From positions 1 to 37,701 of the forward strand of contig JANNRR010000004.1 of assembly GCA_031401675.1 (NCBI GenBank): DNA of 37,701 nt. Reading direction: 5' to 3'. This DNA comes from JANNRR01 sp031401675 (lineage in GTDB: Bacteria > Pseudomonadota > Alphaproteobacteria > Rhodobacterales > Rhodobacteraceae). The notes under the pieces are model-generated. The model had not been told where the DNA came from and searched no databases. It worked only from the letters and a program-made list of their open reading frames with translations. Made by a program: the position numbers and the translations under genes. Shown piece after piece: positions 17,984-29,139 of the stretch. How positions within the stretch are numbered: position 1 is the first letter of the stretch; each line of letters begins with the position of its first letter.

Positions 17984-18571
17984 ATGCTAAGAGCCCTTTA
18001 TGTCTGGACCCTGCGCTGGGCCGGATCACGCCACGCCCCGACCGCCCTCGGGGCGGTGTCGTTCGTGGAAAGTTCGGTCTTTCCGATCCCCGCCGATGTT
18101 CTGTTCATTCCGATGTGTCTGGCCCATCCCGAACGCTCGATGCGCTATGCGGCCATTGCCACCGTGACCTCGGTCCTTGGCGGCATCGCGGGCTGGCTGC
18201 TGGGCTATTATGCCTTTGACCTGTTGGCCCGGCCGGCGCTGGAATTCTATGGCAAGCTGGAGGCGTTCAATTCATTGAAGGGCACCACGGGTGACAGCGC
18301 GATCCTGTTCATGCTGGTGACTTCGGGTCTGTCGCACATTCCGCCGATGAAGGTCGTGACCATCCTGTCGGGGGTCATCGCCTTTGATCTGAAACTGTTC
18401 ATCCTGTCGGCGATCATGGCGCGGGGGGCGCGTTTTTATGGACTCGCCTGGTTGCTCCGCCGCTACGGCGTGGCGATCACCGTGTTCATCGAGCGGCGAC
18501 TGGTCTGGGTGGCGGCGGGGCTGACGCTGCTGCTGGTGCTGGCATACGTGGCGCTGAAGATGCTGCATTGA
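17984..18571 (+). CDS. YqaA/DedA-family membrane protein
   Basis: The 195-residue polytopic inner-membrane protein has SFVESSVFPIPADVLFIP near residues 18-35, matching the SNARE_assoc/DedA domain, whose members include lipid transporters. A re-entrant glycine-rich segment (LGGIAGWLLGYYAF) and three further hydrophobic stretches follow. The start at 17984 is the only in-frame ATG before the conserved region, although its ribosome site is weak. The stop overlaps the TTG start of dsbB (TTGA at 18568-18571), so the two are probably translated together. Confidence 0.83.
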   Translation: MLRALYVWTLRWAGSRHAPTALGAVSFVESSVFPIPADVLFIPMCLAHPERSMRYAAIATVTSVLGGIAGWLLGYYAFDLLARPALEFYGKLEAFNSLKGTTGDSAILFMLVTSGLSHIPPMKVVTILSGVIAFDLKLFILSAIMARGARFYGLAWLLRRYGVAITVFIERRLVWVAAGLTLLLVLAYVALKMLH

Positions 18572-19029
18572 CCCGGACCCTTGCCATTCTGGTTGCGGCA
18601 GGCGGGTCGCTGGCCTTGCTGGCGGGGGCCTTTGCGTTTCAGGTTCTGGGCGGCCTGGCCCCATGCCATCTGTGCCTGCTGCAACGCTGGCCGCATGCGG
18701 CGGCCGTCCTGATCGGGGTTCTGGCGCTTTTGCTGCCGGGGCGACTGCTGCCGGGGCTGGGAATGCTGGCGGCGCTGAGCACGTCGGGCCTTGGGGCCTA
18801 TCATGCCGGGGTCGAGCAGAAATTGTGGCCGGGGCCGAATGCCTGCACCGGCGGCGACATTTCCGGCCTGTCGGCGCAGGACCTGACCAGCCAGCTTCTG
18901 GCCAACACCAACGTGGTGCAATGCGACCAGATCGCCTGGGCGCTGGCGGGCGTGTCGATGGCGGGCTGGAACGCCATCCTGTCCGCCGGGCTGGCCGTGA
19001 TCTGGCTGCTGGCGGCACGGCGTACCTAG
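18568..19029 (+). CDS. dsbB: Disulfide bond formation protein DsbB
   Basis: The 153-residue protein has four hydrophobic helices and both cysteine pairs: Cys33-x2-Cys36 (APCHLC) in the first periplasmic loop and Cys93 and Cys119 in the second. DsbB re-oxidises DsbA and passes electrons to quinone. The start is a TTG overlapping the stop of the DedA-like gene. No nearer ATG would preserve the first helix. DsbA is not encoded in this window. Confidence 0.9.
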   Translation: MTRTLAILVAAGGSLALLAGAFAFQVLGGLAPCHLCLLQRWPHAAAVLIGVLALLLPGRLLPGLGMLAALSTSGLGAYHAGVEQKLWPGPNACTGGDISGLSAQDLTSQLLANTNVVQCDQIAWALAGVSMAGWNAILSAGLAVIWLLAARRT

Positions 19030-19123
19030 GCGCGGGCAGTTGCAGCCGGCATGATGCCGTCGCAAGATCAGGCTATCTATTGCGCGAGGAATGGCCCAGC
19101 CTGAGCCCCGGAAAGGAACGCCC

Positions 19124-20047
19124 ATGTCACAGACCTGCCTGCTGATCGGTGCCCCGGTCGAGACCGGACAACGGCGTGGCGGCTGCCTGATGGGCCCGGC
19201 GGCCTACCGCACTGCCGGAATTGCCCATGCGATCACCGAGCTTGGCCATAGGGTCATCGATCGGGGCGACGTGGCGATGGCGGCGCTGCGTGACCTTACG
19301 CCGGTCAACAAGGCGGTGCATTGTCTGGCCGAAACCGTCGCCTGGACCGAAGCGCTGACGCTGGTGGCGGAACAGGCGATGCGCGATGGCTTTCCGATCT
19401 TTCTCGGCGGCGATCATTCGCTGTCGCTGGGAACGGTGGCCGGGGTCGCGGTGCATGCCGACAAGGTCGGACGGCCGCTGTACGTTCTATGGCTGGATGC
19501 CCATTCCGACTTTCACACGCCGCTGACGACGCAGACCGGCAACCTGCACGGCACTCCGGTGGCCTACATATCCGGCCGGTCCGGGTTCGAGGCGTTTCCG
19601 CCATTTCCCGATCCGGTGCCGCCCGAACAGATCTGCATGTTCGGCATCCGTTCGGTCGATCCGGCGGAACATGCGGCGCTGTTGCAGCATGATCTGCGGG
19701 TCAATGATATGCGGGTGCTGGACGAACGCGGCATTGTCGCGCCGCTGCGGGCCTTCCTGGACACTGTGCGCGATGACAACGGCCTGCTGCATGTCTCGCT
19801 TGATGTCGATTTCCTGGACCCTGCGATTGCACCGGCGGTCGGCACCACGGTTCCGGGCGGCACCACTTTCCGCGAGGCGCATCTGGTGATGGAGTTGCTG
19901 CACGAATCCCGGCTTGTTACCTCGCTTGATCTGGTCGAGCTGAACCCGTTCCTGGATGAACGTGGCCGGACCGCAAAGCTGATGGTCGAACTGGTGGCCA
20001 GCCTGCTGGGCCGCAAGGTGTTCGACCGTCCGACGCGCAGCTTTTAA
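19124..20047 (+). CDS. Arginase
   Basis: The 307-residue enzyme hydrolyses arginine to ornithine and urea using a binuclear manganese site. The metal-binding motifs are GGDHS (about residue 95), DAHSDFHTP (about 125) and SLDVDFLDP (about 225), all intact. The start at 19124 has AAAGGAA seven bases upstream; an ATG at 19091 in the same frame lacks a ribosome site. The neighbouring ornithine cyclodeaminase begins 15 bases after the stop, which supports arginase over agmatinase or formimidoylglutamase. Confidence 0.92.
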   Translation: MSQTCLLIGAPVETGQRRGGCLMGPAAYRTAGIAHAITELGHRVIDRGDVAMAALRDLTPVNKAVHCLAETVAWTEALTLVAEQAMRDGFPIFLGGDHSLSLGTVAGVAVHADKVGRPLYVLWLDAHSDFHTPLTTQTGNLHGTPVAYISGRSGFEAFPPFPDPVPPEQICMFGIRSVDPAEHAALLQHDLRVNDMRVLDERGIVAPLRAFLDTVRDDNGLLHVSLDVDFLDPAIAPAVGTTVPGGTTFREAHLVMELLHESRLVTSLDLVELNPFLDERGRTAKLMVELVASLLGRKVFDRPTRSF

Positions 20048-20062
20048 GGGGAGTTCCAAGCC

Positions 20063-21106
20063 ATGCAGGTCACCGGACTGAACCTGGTGCCGTTCGTGTC
20101 GGTCGATCACATGATGAAGCTGGTGCATTCCATCGGCATCGAACGGATGCTGATCGAACTGGCCGATGCGATCGAGGCGGATTTCCGGCGCTGGCCGCTG
20201 TTCGACAAGACGCCGCGGGTGGCCTCGCATTCGCCCGAAGGCGTCATCGAACTGATGCCGACCTCGGACGGCGAGGTTTACGGCTTCAAATACGTGAACG
20301 GCCACCCCAGGAACATGAAGGACGGCTTGCAGACCGTGACCGCCTTTGGGCTTCTGGCCGATGTGGCAACGGGCTATCCGCTGTTGCTGTCGGAAATGAC
20401 CATCCTGACGGCGCTGCGCACAGCCGCAACTTCGGCGATGGCGGCGAGGCATCTGGCCCAGCATGGTGCCGACACCATGGCGCTGATCGGCAACGGCGCG
20501 CAGGCCGAATTTCAGGCGCTGGCGTTCAAGGCGATCTGCGGTGTTTCAGAGGTGCGGATGTATGACATCGACCCGGCTGCAACGCGGAAATGTGCCCTGA
20601 ACCTGGATGGTTGCGGCTTGAAGCTCGTGTCCTGCGCCACGCCGGAACAGGCGATCGAGGGCGCGCAGATCATCACCACTGTCACCGCGGACAAGCAGTA
20701 TGCAACCATCCTGACCGACAACATGGTCGGGTCCGGCGTGCACATCAACGCCGTTGGCGGCGACTGCCCGGGCAAGACCGAACTGCACCGCGATATCCTG
20801 CTGCGGTCCGGCATCTTCGTGGAATATCCGCCGCAGACACGGATCGAAGGCGAGATTCAGCAGCTGCCCGCCGACCATCCGGTGACCGAGTTGTGGCAGG
20901 TCATCGCCGGGCAGGTGGCCGGGCGCACCGACGCGCGCCAGATCACGCTGTTTGATTCGGTCGGCTTTGCCATCGAGGATTTTTCGGCGCTGCGCTATGT
21001 GCTGGACAGACTGACGGGGACAGGTCTGTACCTCGACCTGGACATGATCGCCGATCCGGACGAGCCGCGCGACCTCTTTGGGATGCTGATGCGTGGCAAG
21101 CCCTGA
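20063..21106 (+). CDS. Ornithine cyclodeaminase
   Basis: The 347-residue enzyme of the ornithine cyclodeaminase/mu-crystallin family converts ornithine to proline and ammonia. The Rossmann segment is ALIGNGAQAEFQ near residue 141, and NAVGGDCPGKTEL contains the conserved aspartate. The start has GGGGAG seven bases upstream. With arginase it forms a two-step route from arginine to proline, releasing urea and ammonia as nitrogen sources. Confidence 0.92.
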   Translation: MQVTGLNLVPFVSVDHMMKLVHSIGIERMLIELADAIEADFRRWPLFDKTPRVASHSPEGVIELMPTSDGEVYGFKYVNGHPRNMKDGLQTVTAFGLLADVATGYPLLLSEMTILTALRTAATSAMAARHLAQHGADTMALIGNGAQAEFQALAFKAICGVSEVRMYDIDPAATRKCALNLDGCGLKLVSCATPEQAIEGAQIITTVTADKQYATILTDNMVGSGVHINAVGGDCPGKTELHRDILLRSGIFVEYPPQTRIEGEIQQLPADHPVTELWQVIAGQVAGRTDARQITLFDSVGFAIEDFSALRYVLDRLTGTGLYLDLDMIADPDEPRDLFGMLMRGKP

Positions 21107-21148
21107 AATTGCTCCTCTTAAATCCCTGAATATCCCAAGGAGGAGTCC

Positions 21149-21167
21149 GGGAGGTGTGAAACCTCCC
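21149..21167. terminator. Hairpin between convergent ornithine cyclodeaminase and RTX genes
   Basis: GGGAGGT-GTGAA-ACCTCCC is a perfect 7-bp stem placed in the 79-bp gap between two convergent genes. No T run follows on either strand, so function is inferred from position. Confidence 0.5.
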
Positions 21168-21185
21168 CGATTCCGCCACAAACAC

Positions 21186-22745
21186 CTAAACCAGGTCGAA
21201 ATTCGCTGCCGACAGCGAAGCTACATTGGTCAATGCACAAACCGCAATCTTGGCCTGCGCCCCGGTGCCATCCGCATCCCAAAACAACGTGTCATTGGCG
21301 GCGTTGTAGATAAACGTGCTGAACGCCCCGGTTGCGGCGGTACCGTTTACGAGGTGGAGGGTATTGGAGGCACCCCAGTTGGACACGAAAATTTGCAGGA
21401 CGTCCTGATCGACCCCCGCCCCTTCATGGAAATCAGTGATCCGATCTCCGTCGCCAAACTCATTCAAACGGTCAAATTGGAAGAAGTCGGCACCTCCCGC
21501 TCCCGTCAGCGTGTCTTTGCCATCGTGACCAGTCAGCCAGTTTTGGCCTGCCGACCCCTTGATCCTGTCAGCTTGTTCACTTCCAACAATATTTTCGATC
21601 GAGATGGCGTTTTCTATATTGCCGTAACCATCGTTTCGGATCTGACCGCCAGCCCTCGTCAGATCAACGACGACTCCGGCCTGCGCCTGATTGGTGAAAC
21701 GCCAGTGGAAAAAGACATGATCCGCACCGGCTCCGCCGTTGTAGCTGTCCTTGCCCTCCCCTCCCGCAAAATTGTTTTGCGCCGAGGAACCGATGAAAAT
21801 GTCACCATTCGCTGTGCCCGCAACGCTTTCGATATTTAGCGTCGTGTCAACATTGCCAAATCCATCAACAATCGAACCCGTAATCTTTCCACCGACAACG
21901 CTCACTTGCAAGTCAACGACTATTCCCAGCAAACCGCCGAACCAGGCATCGTTGTCGTATCGAGCCCAATCTTTGCCACCACTTCCGCCGTCAATCGTGT
22001 CTTTTCCACGCATACCAGAAAAATGATCCTCGTTGGCGCTGCCTACGAAAACATCATTAAACACAGACCCGCGAAAATTCTCGAACCCGCTGATTTGATC
22101 CGTATATCCCCATGCGTCAATTACCGTCCCGGTCGCGAGATTGATGCTAACACCTTGGATCGCACTCGCTCCTTCATTGTAAGTAGTCAATTCAAACGAC
22201 AAAGTGTCCCAGCCATTGCCGCCATTGATCGTGTCGTTCCCCGCGCCGCCATTCACCCAGTCATCGCTGTCCAGCATGTTGAACGTGTCGTTGCCTGCAT
22301 TCAGGCCCGGTAGGCTGCGTCCATCGTTACCGGTCGTCCCATTGAAAGTATCGTTCCCCGACAGCAACATCGACCACGCATTCAATTGCTGCGACCCTTG
22401 ATGCCAATTGGGCGTATCCCACCCGAATACATTCGCCTGAAACAACGACAAATCACTCGCCATCGTCCCTGCCGCCAGCCCGGCCACCGTCAGAACCGTG
22501 TTCCCCGATGCATCGGCGATCACCAACCCGCTCATCGTCCCGCGCGTCGCCACGTTATTCACATAGCTGAACCCGGTTCCTGCCACTGTGATCACATAGC
22601 CCGCAAACTGGCTGCTGGCACCAAGGGTGATCCGAAACGACGTCGCCGTCCTTAACACCGAAGCATCGCCGCCGCCCGCATCCAGCAAGTTTCCTTGCCA
22701 GCCGTTCAGATTGGCAAAAAAGCTCGTCAAAGTCACCGTCGCCAT
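21186..22745 (-). CDS. RTX calcium-binding protein, paralogue of the 512-aa one (519 aa)
   Basis: It has the same plan as the gene at 10594: an N-terminal domain beginning MATVTL, a RTX patch (LSGNDTFNGTTGND), three modules with V-x-L strands and a WG/YG-N turn, a final RTX unit GKDTLTGAGGADFFQF, and a C-terminus with DRITDF, LFWDADGTG and FDLV. These ends match type I secretion substrates. The start at 22745 was chosen over a TTG at 22757 because it gives GGGGGA at -8 and the MAT- start shared with the paralogues. By eye, its codons are more AT-rich than in neighbouring genes. No catalytic motif was seen. Confidence 0.87.
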   Translation of the reverse strand: MATVTLTSFFANLNGWQGNLLDAGGGDASVLRTATSFRITLGASSQFAGYVITVAGTGFSYVNNVATRGTMSGLVIADASGNTVLTVAGLAAGTMASDLSLFQANVFGWDTPNWHQGSQQLNAWSMLLSGNDTFNGTTGNDGRSLPGLNAGNDTFNMLDSDDWVNGGAGNDTINGGNGWDTLSFELTTYNEGASAIQGVSINLATGTVIDAWGYTDQISGFENFRGSVFNDVFVGSANEDHFSGMRGKDTIDGGSGGKDWARYDNDAWFGGLLGIVVDLQVSVVGGKITGSIVDGFGNVDTTLNIESVAGTANGDIFIGSSAQNNFAGGEGKDSYNGGAGADHVFFHWRFTNQAQAGVVVDLTRAGGQIRNDGYGNIENAISIENIVGSEQADRIKGSAGQNWLTGHDGKDTLTGAGGADFFQFDRLNEFGDGDRITDFHEGAGVDQDVLQIFVSNWGASNTLHLVNGTAATGAFSTFIYNAANDTLFWDADGTGAQAKIAVCALTNVASLSAANFDLV

Positions 22746-22958
22746 GAAGTCCCCCAAATCATTACAATGGGCGCGAAATGCGCCGTGGTAATTTTGACGC
22801 TACCAGAAACTCGGGGGGGGGGTAGAAAATATTATCTTTCTATTTCTGATAGTTACAGTTTGAGAAATAGCCCATTTTTCAAATACGGGATGCCCACACA
22901 CACCCGCCCGAAATTCCGGCGAAGGAGATTGCCAGTTTTCTCCGCAGAAAGTTGCCCT
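22746..22958 (-). promoter_or_regulatory. Candidate promoter region of the 519-aa RTX gene with poly-G tract and dyad
   Basis: On the minus strand there is a GATAAT -10-like hexamer (22831-22836). Immediately upstream lies a perfect dyad CTATTTCT-N15-AGAAATAG (22840-22870), and downstream lies a run of ten C (plus-strand G at 22813-22822). The -35 element is weak, which would fit activator-dependent expression. Confidence 0.5.
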
Positions 22959-23228
22959 TCAGTGCACCCGGAATTCGCCGACCACATTGCGCCATTCGCC
23001 CGGGGCGATCAGCTTGCGATGCGTGAAGCGCACCGAATGCAGCGGCCCCTCGATCTCTTTTTGCCAGAACTCGATGAAGCCGAACAGCTTGGGGTAGTCC
23101 GGCGCCAGATCGTAGTCCTGCCAGATGTAGCTGTTAAGGACGTGCCGGTAATCCGGCATCCGATAGGTGAACTCGGCCGTGGTCAGGCCGTAGCCCCTCA
23201 GCATCAGTTCCGTTTCTTGCCCGCGCAT
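22959..23228 (-). CDS. Usg-like small protein
   Basis: The 89-residue protein matches the Usg family (PF06233) known from alphaproteobacteria. Recognisable blocks are LRGYGLTTAEFTYRMPDY, SYIWQDYDLAPDYP and GPLHSVRFTHRKLIAPGEWR. The family's biochemical role is not known. The start at 23228 has GGAAAGGCGGG upstream. It is divergent from gyrA. Confidence 0.85.
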   Translation of the reverse strand: MRGQETELMLRGYGLTTAEFTYRMPDYRHVLNSYIWQDYDLAPDYPKLFGFIEFWQKEIEGPLHSVRFTHRKLIAPGEWRNVVGEFRVH

Positions 23229-23277
23229 GATCCCGCCTTTCCGGGTTGTCTTGCCGAATCATGCCACATCCAGATTA

Positions 23278-23292
23278 GTTTTCAATGAAAAC
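23278..23292. promoter_or_regulatory. Perfect 15-bp palindrome between usg-like gene and gyrA
   Basis: GTTTTCA-A-TGAAAAC is an exact inverted repeat. On the minus strand its right side supplies TTGAAA, a possible -35 for the Usg-like gene. It may be an operator. Confidence 0.4.
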
Positions 23293-23344
23293 AATGTGTT
23301 ATCACTGTGTTCACCTGGCTGATGATTGTGGCGGACAAGGCGCA

Positions 23345-23374
23345 TTGCACCCCATATCCGCGATGGTCTATACT
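23345..23374 (+). promoter_or_regulatory. Probable sigma-70 type promoter of gyrA
   Basis: TTGCAC (23345-23350) and TATACT (23369-23374) are separated by 18 bases and lie about 45 bases before the gyrA start. The -10 matches the consensus in five of six positions. Confidence 0.6.
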
Positions 23375-23418
23375 GCGGACAACAACATCTAGTTCGATCC
23401 AGCAAAAGCGAATGACCC

Positions 23419-26141
<2,723 letters not shown>

Positions 26142-26145
<4 letters not shown>

Positions 26146-26447
26146 CCCCCGACGGGCTGCGGGCCTATCTGAACCGCTGCGCGCGGCCAGTAACCTATGG
26201 TCAGGTGATGCGCGACCTGTCGGCGCCAAGCCTGAACAGTGTCACGCAAGCACTTGAAATCCTGATGGATCAGGATATGTGCGCCGGGCAACCGTTTCTG
26301 GCGGCCCTGGTGGTAAGCCGCACCCGTCCGCTGCCGGCGCGCGGCTTCTTTGACCATGCCCGCGCCCTTGGCCGCGATGTCGGGGACGAGGCGCTGTTCC
26401 ATGCCGCCGAACTGGCCGCCCTTGGCAAGCCGCACCAGCTGCCCTAG
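26142..26447 (+). CDS. Small conserved-looking hypothetical protein
   Basis: I do not recognise a family for this 101-residue protein. It starts at the ATG overlapping the gyrA stop, and trmFO begins nine bases after its stop, so it sits in a tight operon. It is cytoplasmic by composition, with helix-rich segments at both ends. The N-terminal stretch VTYGQVMRDLSAPSLNSVTQALEIL has the spacing of a helix-turn-helix, but this is only a suggestion. Confidence 0.75.
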
Positions 26448-26456
26448 AATCACTTC

Positions 26457-27833
26457 ATGCGCAAACCCTCTGGCGATCCCTCTGGCGAACCCCTCCACAT
26501 CATCGGCGGCGGCATGGCCGGGTCCGAGGCGGCCTGGCAGGCGGCTAAGGCCGGAGTGCCGGTGATCATTCACGAAATGCGCCCATCAGTCGGCACCTTT
26601 GCCCACCGCACCGGATCGCTGGCGGAAATGGTCTGTTCCAACTCGTTCCGCTCGGATGACGATGAACAGAATGCGGTCGGGCTGCTGCATTGGGAGATGC
26701 GCGCGGCGGGCGGGATCATCATGGAAATGGCTGACAGCCATGCCCTGCCGGCGGGCGGTGCGCTGGCAGTCGACCGCGACCCGTTCGCCGAAGCGGTGAC
26801 AGCGCGGCTGCGCGCCCATCCGCTGATCACCGTGGTGGAGGAGGAGGTTACCGCCCTGCCCGCATCCGGCAACTGGATTATTGCAACCGGCCCCCTGACC
26901 TCCGGCGCGCTGGCCGAGGGCATCCGCGCCGAGACCGGGGCCGAGGCGCTGGCGTTTTTCGACGCCATCGCCCCCATCGTCTATGCCGATTCTGTGGACA
27001 TGTCGGTGGCCTGGATGCAGTCGCGCTATGACAAGGGCGAGACTGAAGCCGAGCAGACCGCCTACATGAACTGTCCGATGACGCACGCCGAGTACGATGC
27101 CTTTATCGCGGCACTCCTGGCATCTGAAAAGACCGTGTTCCACGCGGGCGAATCCGCAGGCTATTTCGACGGCTGCCTGCCAATCGAGGTGATGGCGGAA
27201 CGGGGGCACGAGACGTTACGGTTCGGGCCGATGAAACCGGTGGGGCTGACCAACGCGCATGACCCGACCGTCAAGCCCTATGCCGTGGTGCAGTTGCGCC
27301 GGGACAACGCCCTGGGCACGCTCTACAACATCGTCGGTTTTCAGACAAAGATGAAGCACGGCGCGCAAACCACTGTTTTGCGGATGATACCAGGGCTGCA
27401 CACCGCCGAGTTTGCCCGGCTGGGCGGCATTCACCGCAATACCTTCATCAATTCGCCGACCCTGTTGGACCAGCAGATGCGGCTGAAATCGAGCCCGCAC
27501 ATCCGCTTTGCCGGGCAGATCACCGGCGTCGAAGGCTATGTGGAATCCGCCGCGATGGGGCTGTTGGCGGCCCGGCTGGCGGTGGCCGAAATGCGCGGCG
27601 CACCGATGCTGCCGCCGCCGCCCGAAACGGCGATGGGGGCGCTGATCACCCACATCACCGGCGGGGCGGATGCCAAGACTTTCCAGCCGATGAACGTCAA
27701 TTTCGGGCTGTTTCCGCCGATCGATGCCAAGGGCGGGCGGCGCGGCCGCAAGGATCGCTACAAGGCCTATACCGACCGGGCCAAGGCTTCATTCCTGAAC
27801 TGGTTGGGACAGGCCGCCCGGGATGCCGCCTGA
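26457..27833 (+). CDS. trmFO: Methylenetetrahydrofolate-tRNA-(uracil-54-C5)-methyltransferase TrmFO
   Basis: The 458-residue FAD enzyme makes ribothymidine at tRNA position 54 using methylenetetrahydrofolate. The FAD motif is IIGGGMAGSEAA (about 15-26), followed by HEMRP, the conserved CSNSFRSDD block, and PMKPVGL. The C-terminus has FQPMNVNFGLFPP and KDRYKAYTDRA as in the family. The gene ends 11 bases inside gluQ. Confidence 0.95.
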   Translation: MRKPSGDPSGEPLHIIGGGMAGSEAAWQAAKAGVPVIIHEMRPSVGTFAHRTGSLAEMVCSNSFRSDDDEQNAVGLLHWEMRAAGGIIMEMADSHALPAGGALAVDRDPFAEAVTARLRAHPLITVVEEEVTALPASGNWIIATGPLTSGALAEGIRAETGAEALAFFDAIAPIVYADSVDMSVAWMQSRYDKGETEAEQTAYMNCPMTHAEYDAFIAALLASEKTVFHAGESAGYFDGCLPIEVMAERGHETLRFGPMKPVGLTNAHDPTVKPYAVVQLRRDNALGTLYNIVGFQTKMKHGAQTTVLRMIPGLHTAEFARLGGIHRNTFINSPTLLDQQMRLKSSPHIRFAGQITGVEGYVESAAMGLLAARLAVAEMRGAPMLPPPPETAMGALITHITGGADAKTFQPMNVNFGLFPPIDAKGGRRGRKDRYKAYTDRAKASFLNWLGQAARDAA

Positions 27834-28710
27834 GTTTCGCACCCGCTTTGCGCCGTCGCCGACCGGCCCGCTGCATCTGGGCCATGCCTATTCCGCCATC
27901 CTCGCCCATGACATGGCGATGCGCGAGGCGGGGAAATTCCTGGTGCGGATCGAGGATATCGACCGGTCACGGGCAAGGCCGGAATGGGAACAGCAGATTT
28001 ACGACGATCTGGAATGGCTGGGCCTTTGCTGGGAAACGCCGGTGTTGCGGCAATCTGACAGGCTCGCCGCCTATGGCAAAGCTTTGGATGACCTTTGGGC
28101 ACGAGATATCCTTTATCCCTGCACTTGCAGTCGCCGCGATATTCTTGATGCGATAGCAGCGCCACAGGAAGCGGCAGTTCCGACCGGCCCGGATGGCGTG
28201 ATCTACCCGAAAACCTGCCGGGAGTCATTCAACGGCAAGGCATGCAGCATGTCTTCACGCCCCTTGGATCAGACATTGAGACTGGCCATGTGGCGCGCCC
28301 GCGGTACCGTCGAGCCTGACATTGAAGGGCAACGCTGGTATTTTGCTGAAACCGGTCCCAGGCACAAAGGGCTGATCGCCTTTGCGCCGGATGAAATGGA
28401 ACGTCAGGTCGGGGATATCGTCTTGGCGCGAAGGGATATGGGTACGTCCTATCACTTGTCGGTGGTGATCGATGACGCGGCGCAGGGGATTACCCATGTG
28501 GTGCGCGGCGACGATCTGTTCGAGGCGACGAAGATCCATGTGGTGCTGCAGAAATTTCTGCAACTTCCGACGCCAACCTATCATCATCACAGTCTTATCC
28601 GCGATAACGATGGCAAACGCCTGGCCAAGCGCGACGATGCAAGGGCAATTGCCCACTACCGCAGGGATGGTGCCACGCCGCAGGATATCCGTCGGATGGT
28701 CGGCCTATGA
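27823..28710 (+). CDS. gluQ: Glutamyl-Q tRNA(Asp) synthetase
   Basis: The 295-residue paralogue of the glutamyl-tRNA synthetase catalytic domain attaches glutamate to queuosine in tRNA-Asp. It shows APSPTGPLHLGHAYSA (HIGH motif at 18-21), a Cys-x-Cys zinc segment (PCTCSRRD, about 100-107), and KRLAKRD in place of KMSKS (about 265). There is no anticodon-binding domain, as expected. It overlaps trmFO by 11 bases and the convergent hisI by 6 bases. Confidence 0.93.
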   Translation: MPPEFRTRFAPSPTGPLHLGHAYSAILAHDMAMREAGKFLVRIEDIDRSRARPEWEQQIYDDLEWLGLCWETPVLRQSDRLAAYGKALDDLWARDILYPCTCSRRDILDAIAAPQEAAVPTGPDGVIYPKTCRESFNGKACSMSSRPLDQTLRLAMWRARGTVEPDIEGQRWYFAETGPRHKGLIAFAPDEMERQVGDIVLARRDMGTSYHLSVVIDDAAQGITHVVRGDDLFEATKIHVVLQKFLQLPTPTYHHHSLIRDNDGKRLAKRDDARAIAHYRRDGATPQDIRRMVGL

Positions 28711-29061
28711 CGGCTCTGCGATCACGACCGCCGCGCCGTCCCGGATGGCAGTGAAAAAGCACGTCCGCCGGCCGGTGTGGCAGGCAGGGCCGGTCTGATC
28801 CACCAGGAGCAGCAGACTGTCGCCGTCGCAGTCCAGCCGCATCTCGACCAGCCGCTGTCCATGCCCCGAGGTCTCGCCCTTGACCCAGAACGCCGCGCGC
28901 GACCGCGACCAATAGGTCACCCGGCCCGTCGCCAGCGTCTGCGCCACCGCCCCGGCGTTCATCCAGGCCAGCATCAGCACCTCGCCGGTAGCGTGGTCCT
29001 GGGCAATCGCCGGGATCAGCCCACGGGCGTCATAGGCAAGGCTGGCGGGGTCGAAGGCCAT
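28705..29061 (-). CDS. hisI: Phosphoribosyl-AMP cyclohydrolase
   Basis: The 118-residue enzyme opens the purine ring of phosphoribosyl-AMP in histidine biosynthesis. The motifs WSRSRAAFWVKGETSGH, LDCDGDSLLLLVDQ and PACHTGRRTCFF contain the metal-binding Asp and Cys residues. HisE is not fused, as usual in alphaproteobacteria. The start is the ATG at 29061 with AAAGGA upstream. Confidence 0.94.
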   Translation of the reverse strand: MAFDPASLAYDARGLIPAIAQDHATGEVLMLAWMNAGAVAQTLATGRVTYWSRSRAAFWVKGETSGHGQRLVEMRLDCDGDSLLLLVDQTGPACHTGRRTCFFTAIRDGAAVVIAEPS

Positions 29062-29139
29062 CGGGTCGGTCCTTTGCAAAGTCGGGCAAAACGCCTATCT
29101 AGGTCATTGCCGACGGCAGGAAAAGCAGCAGGACAGCCG

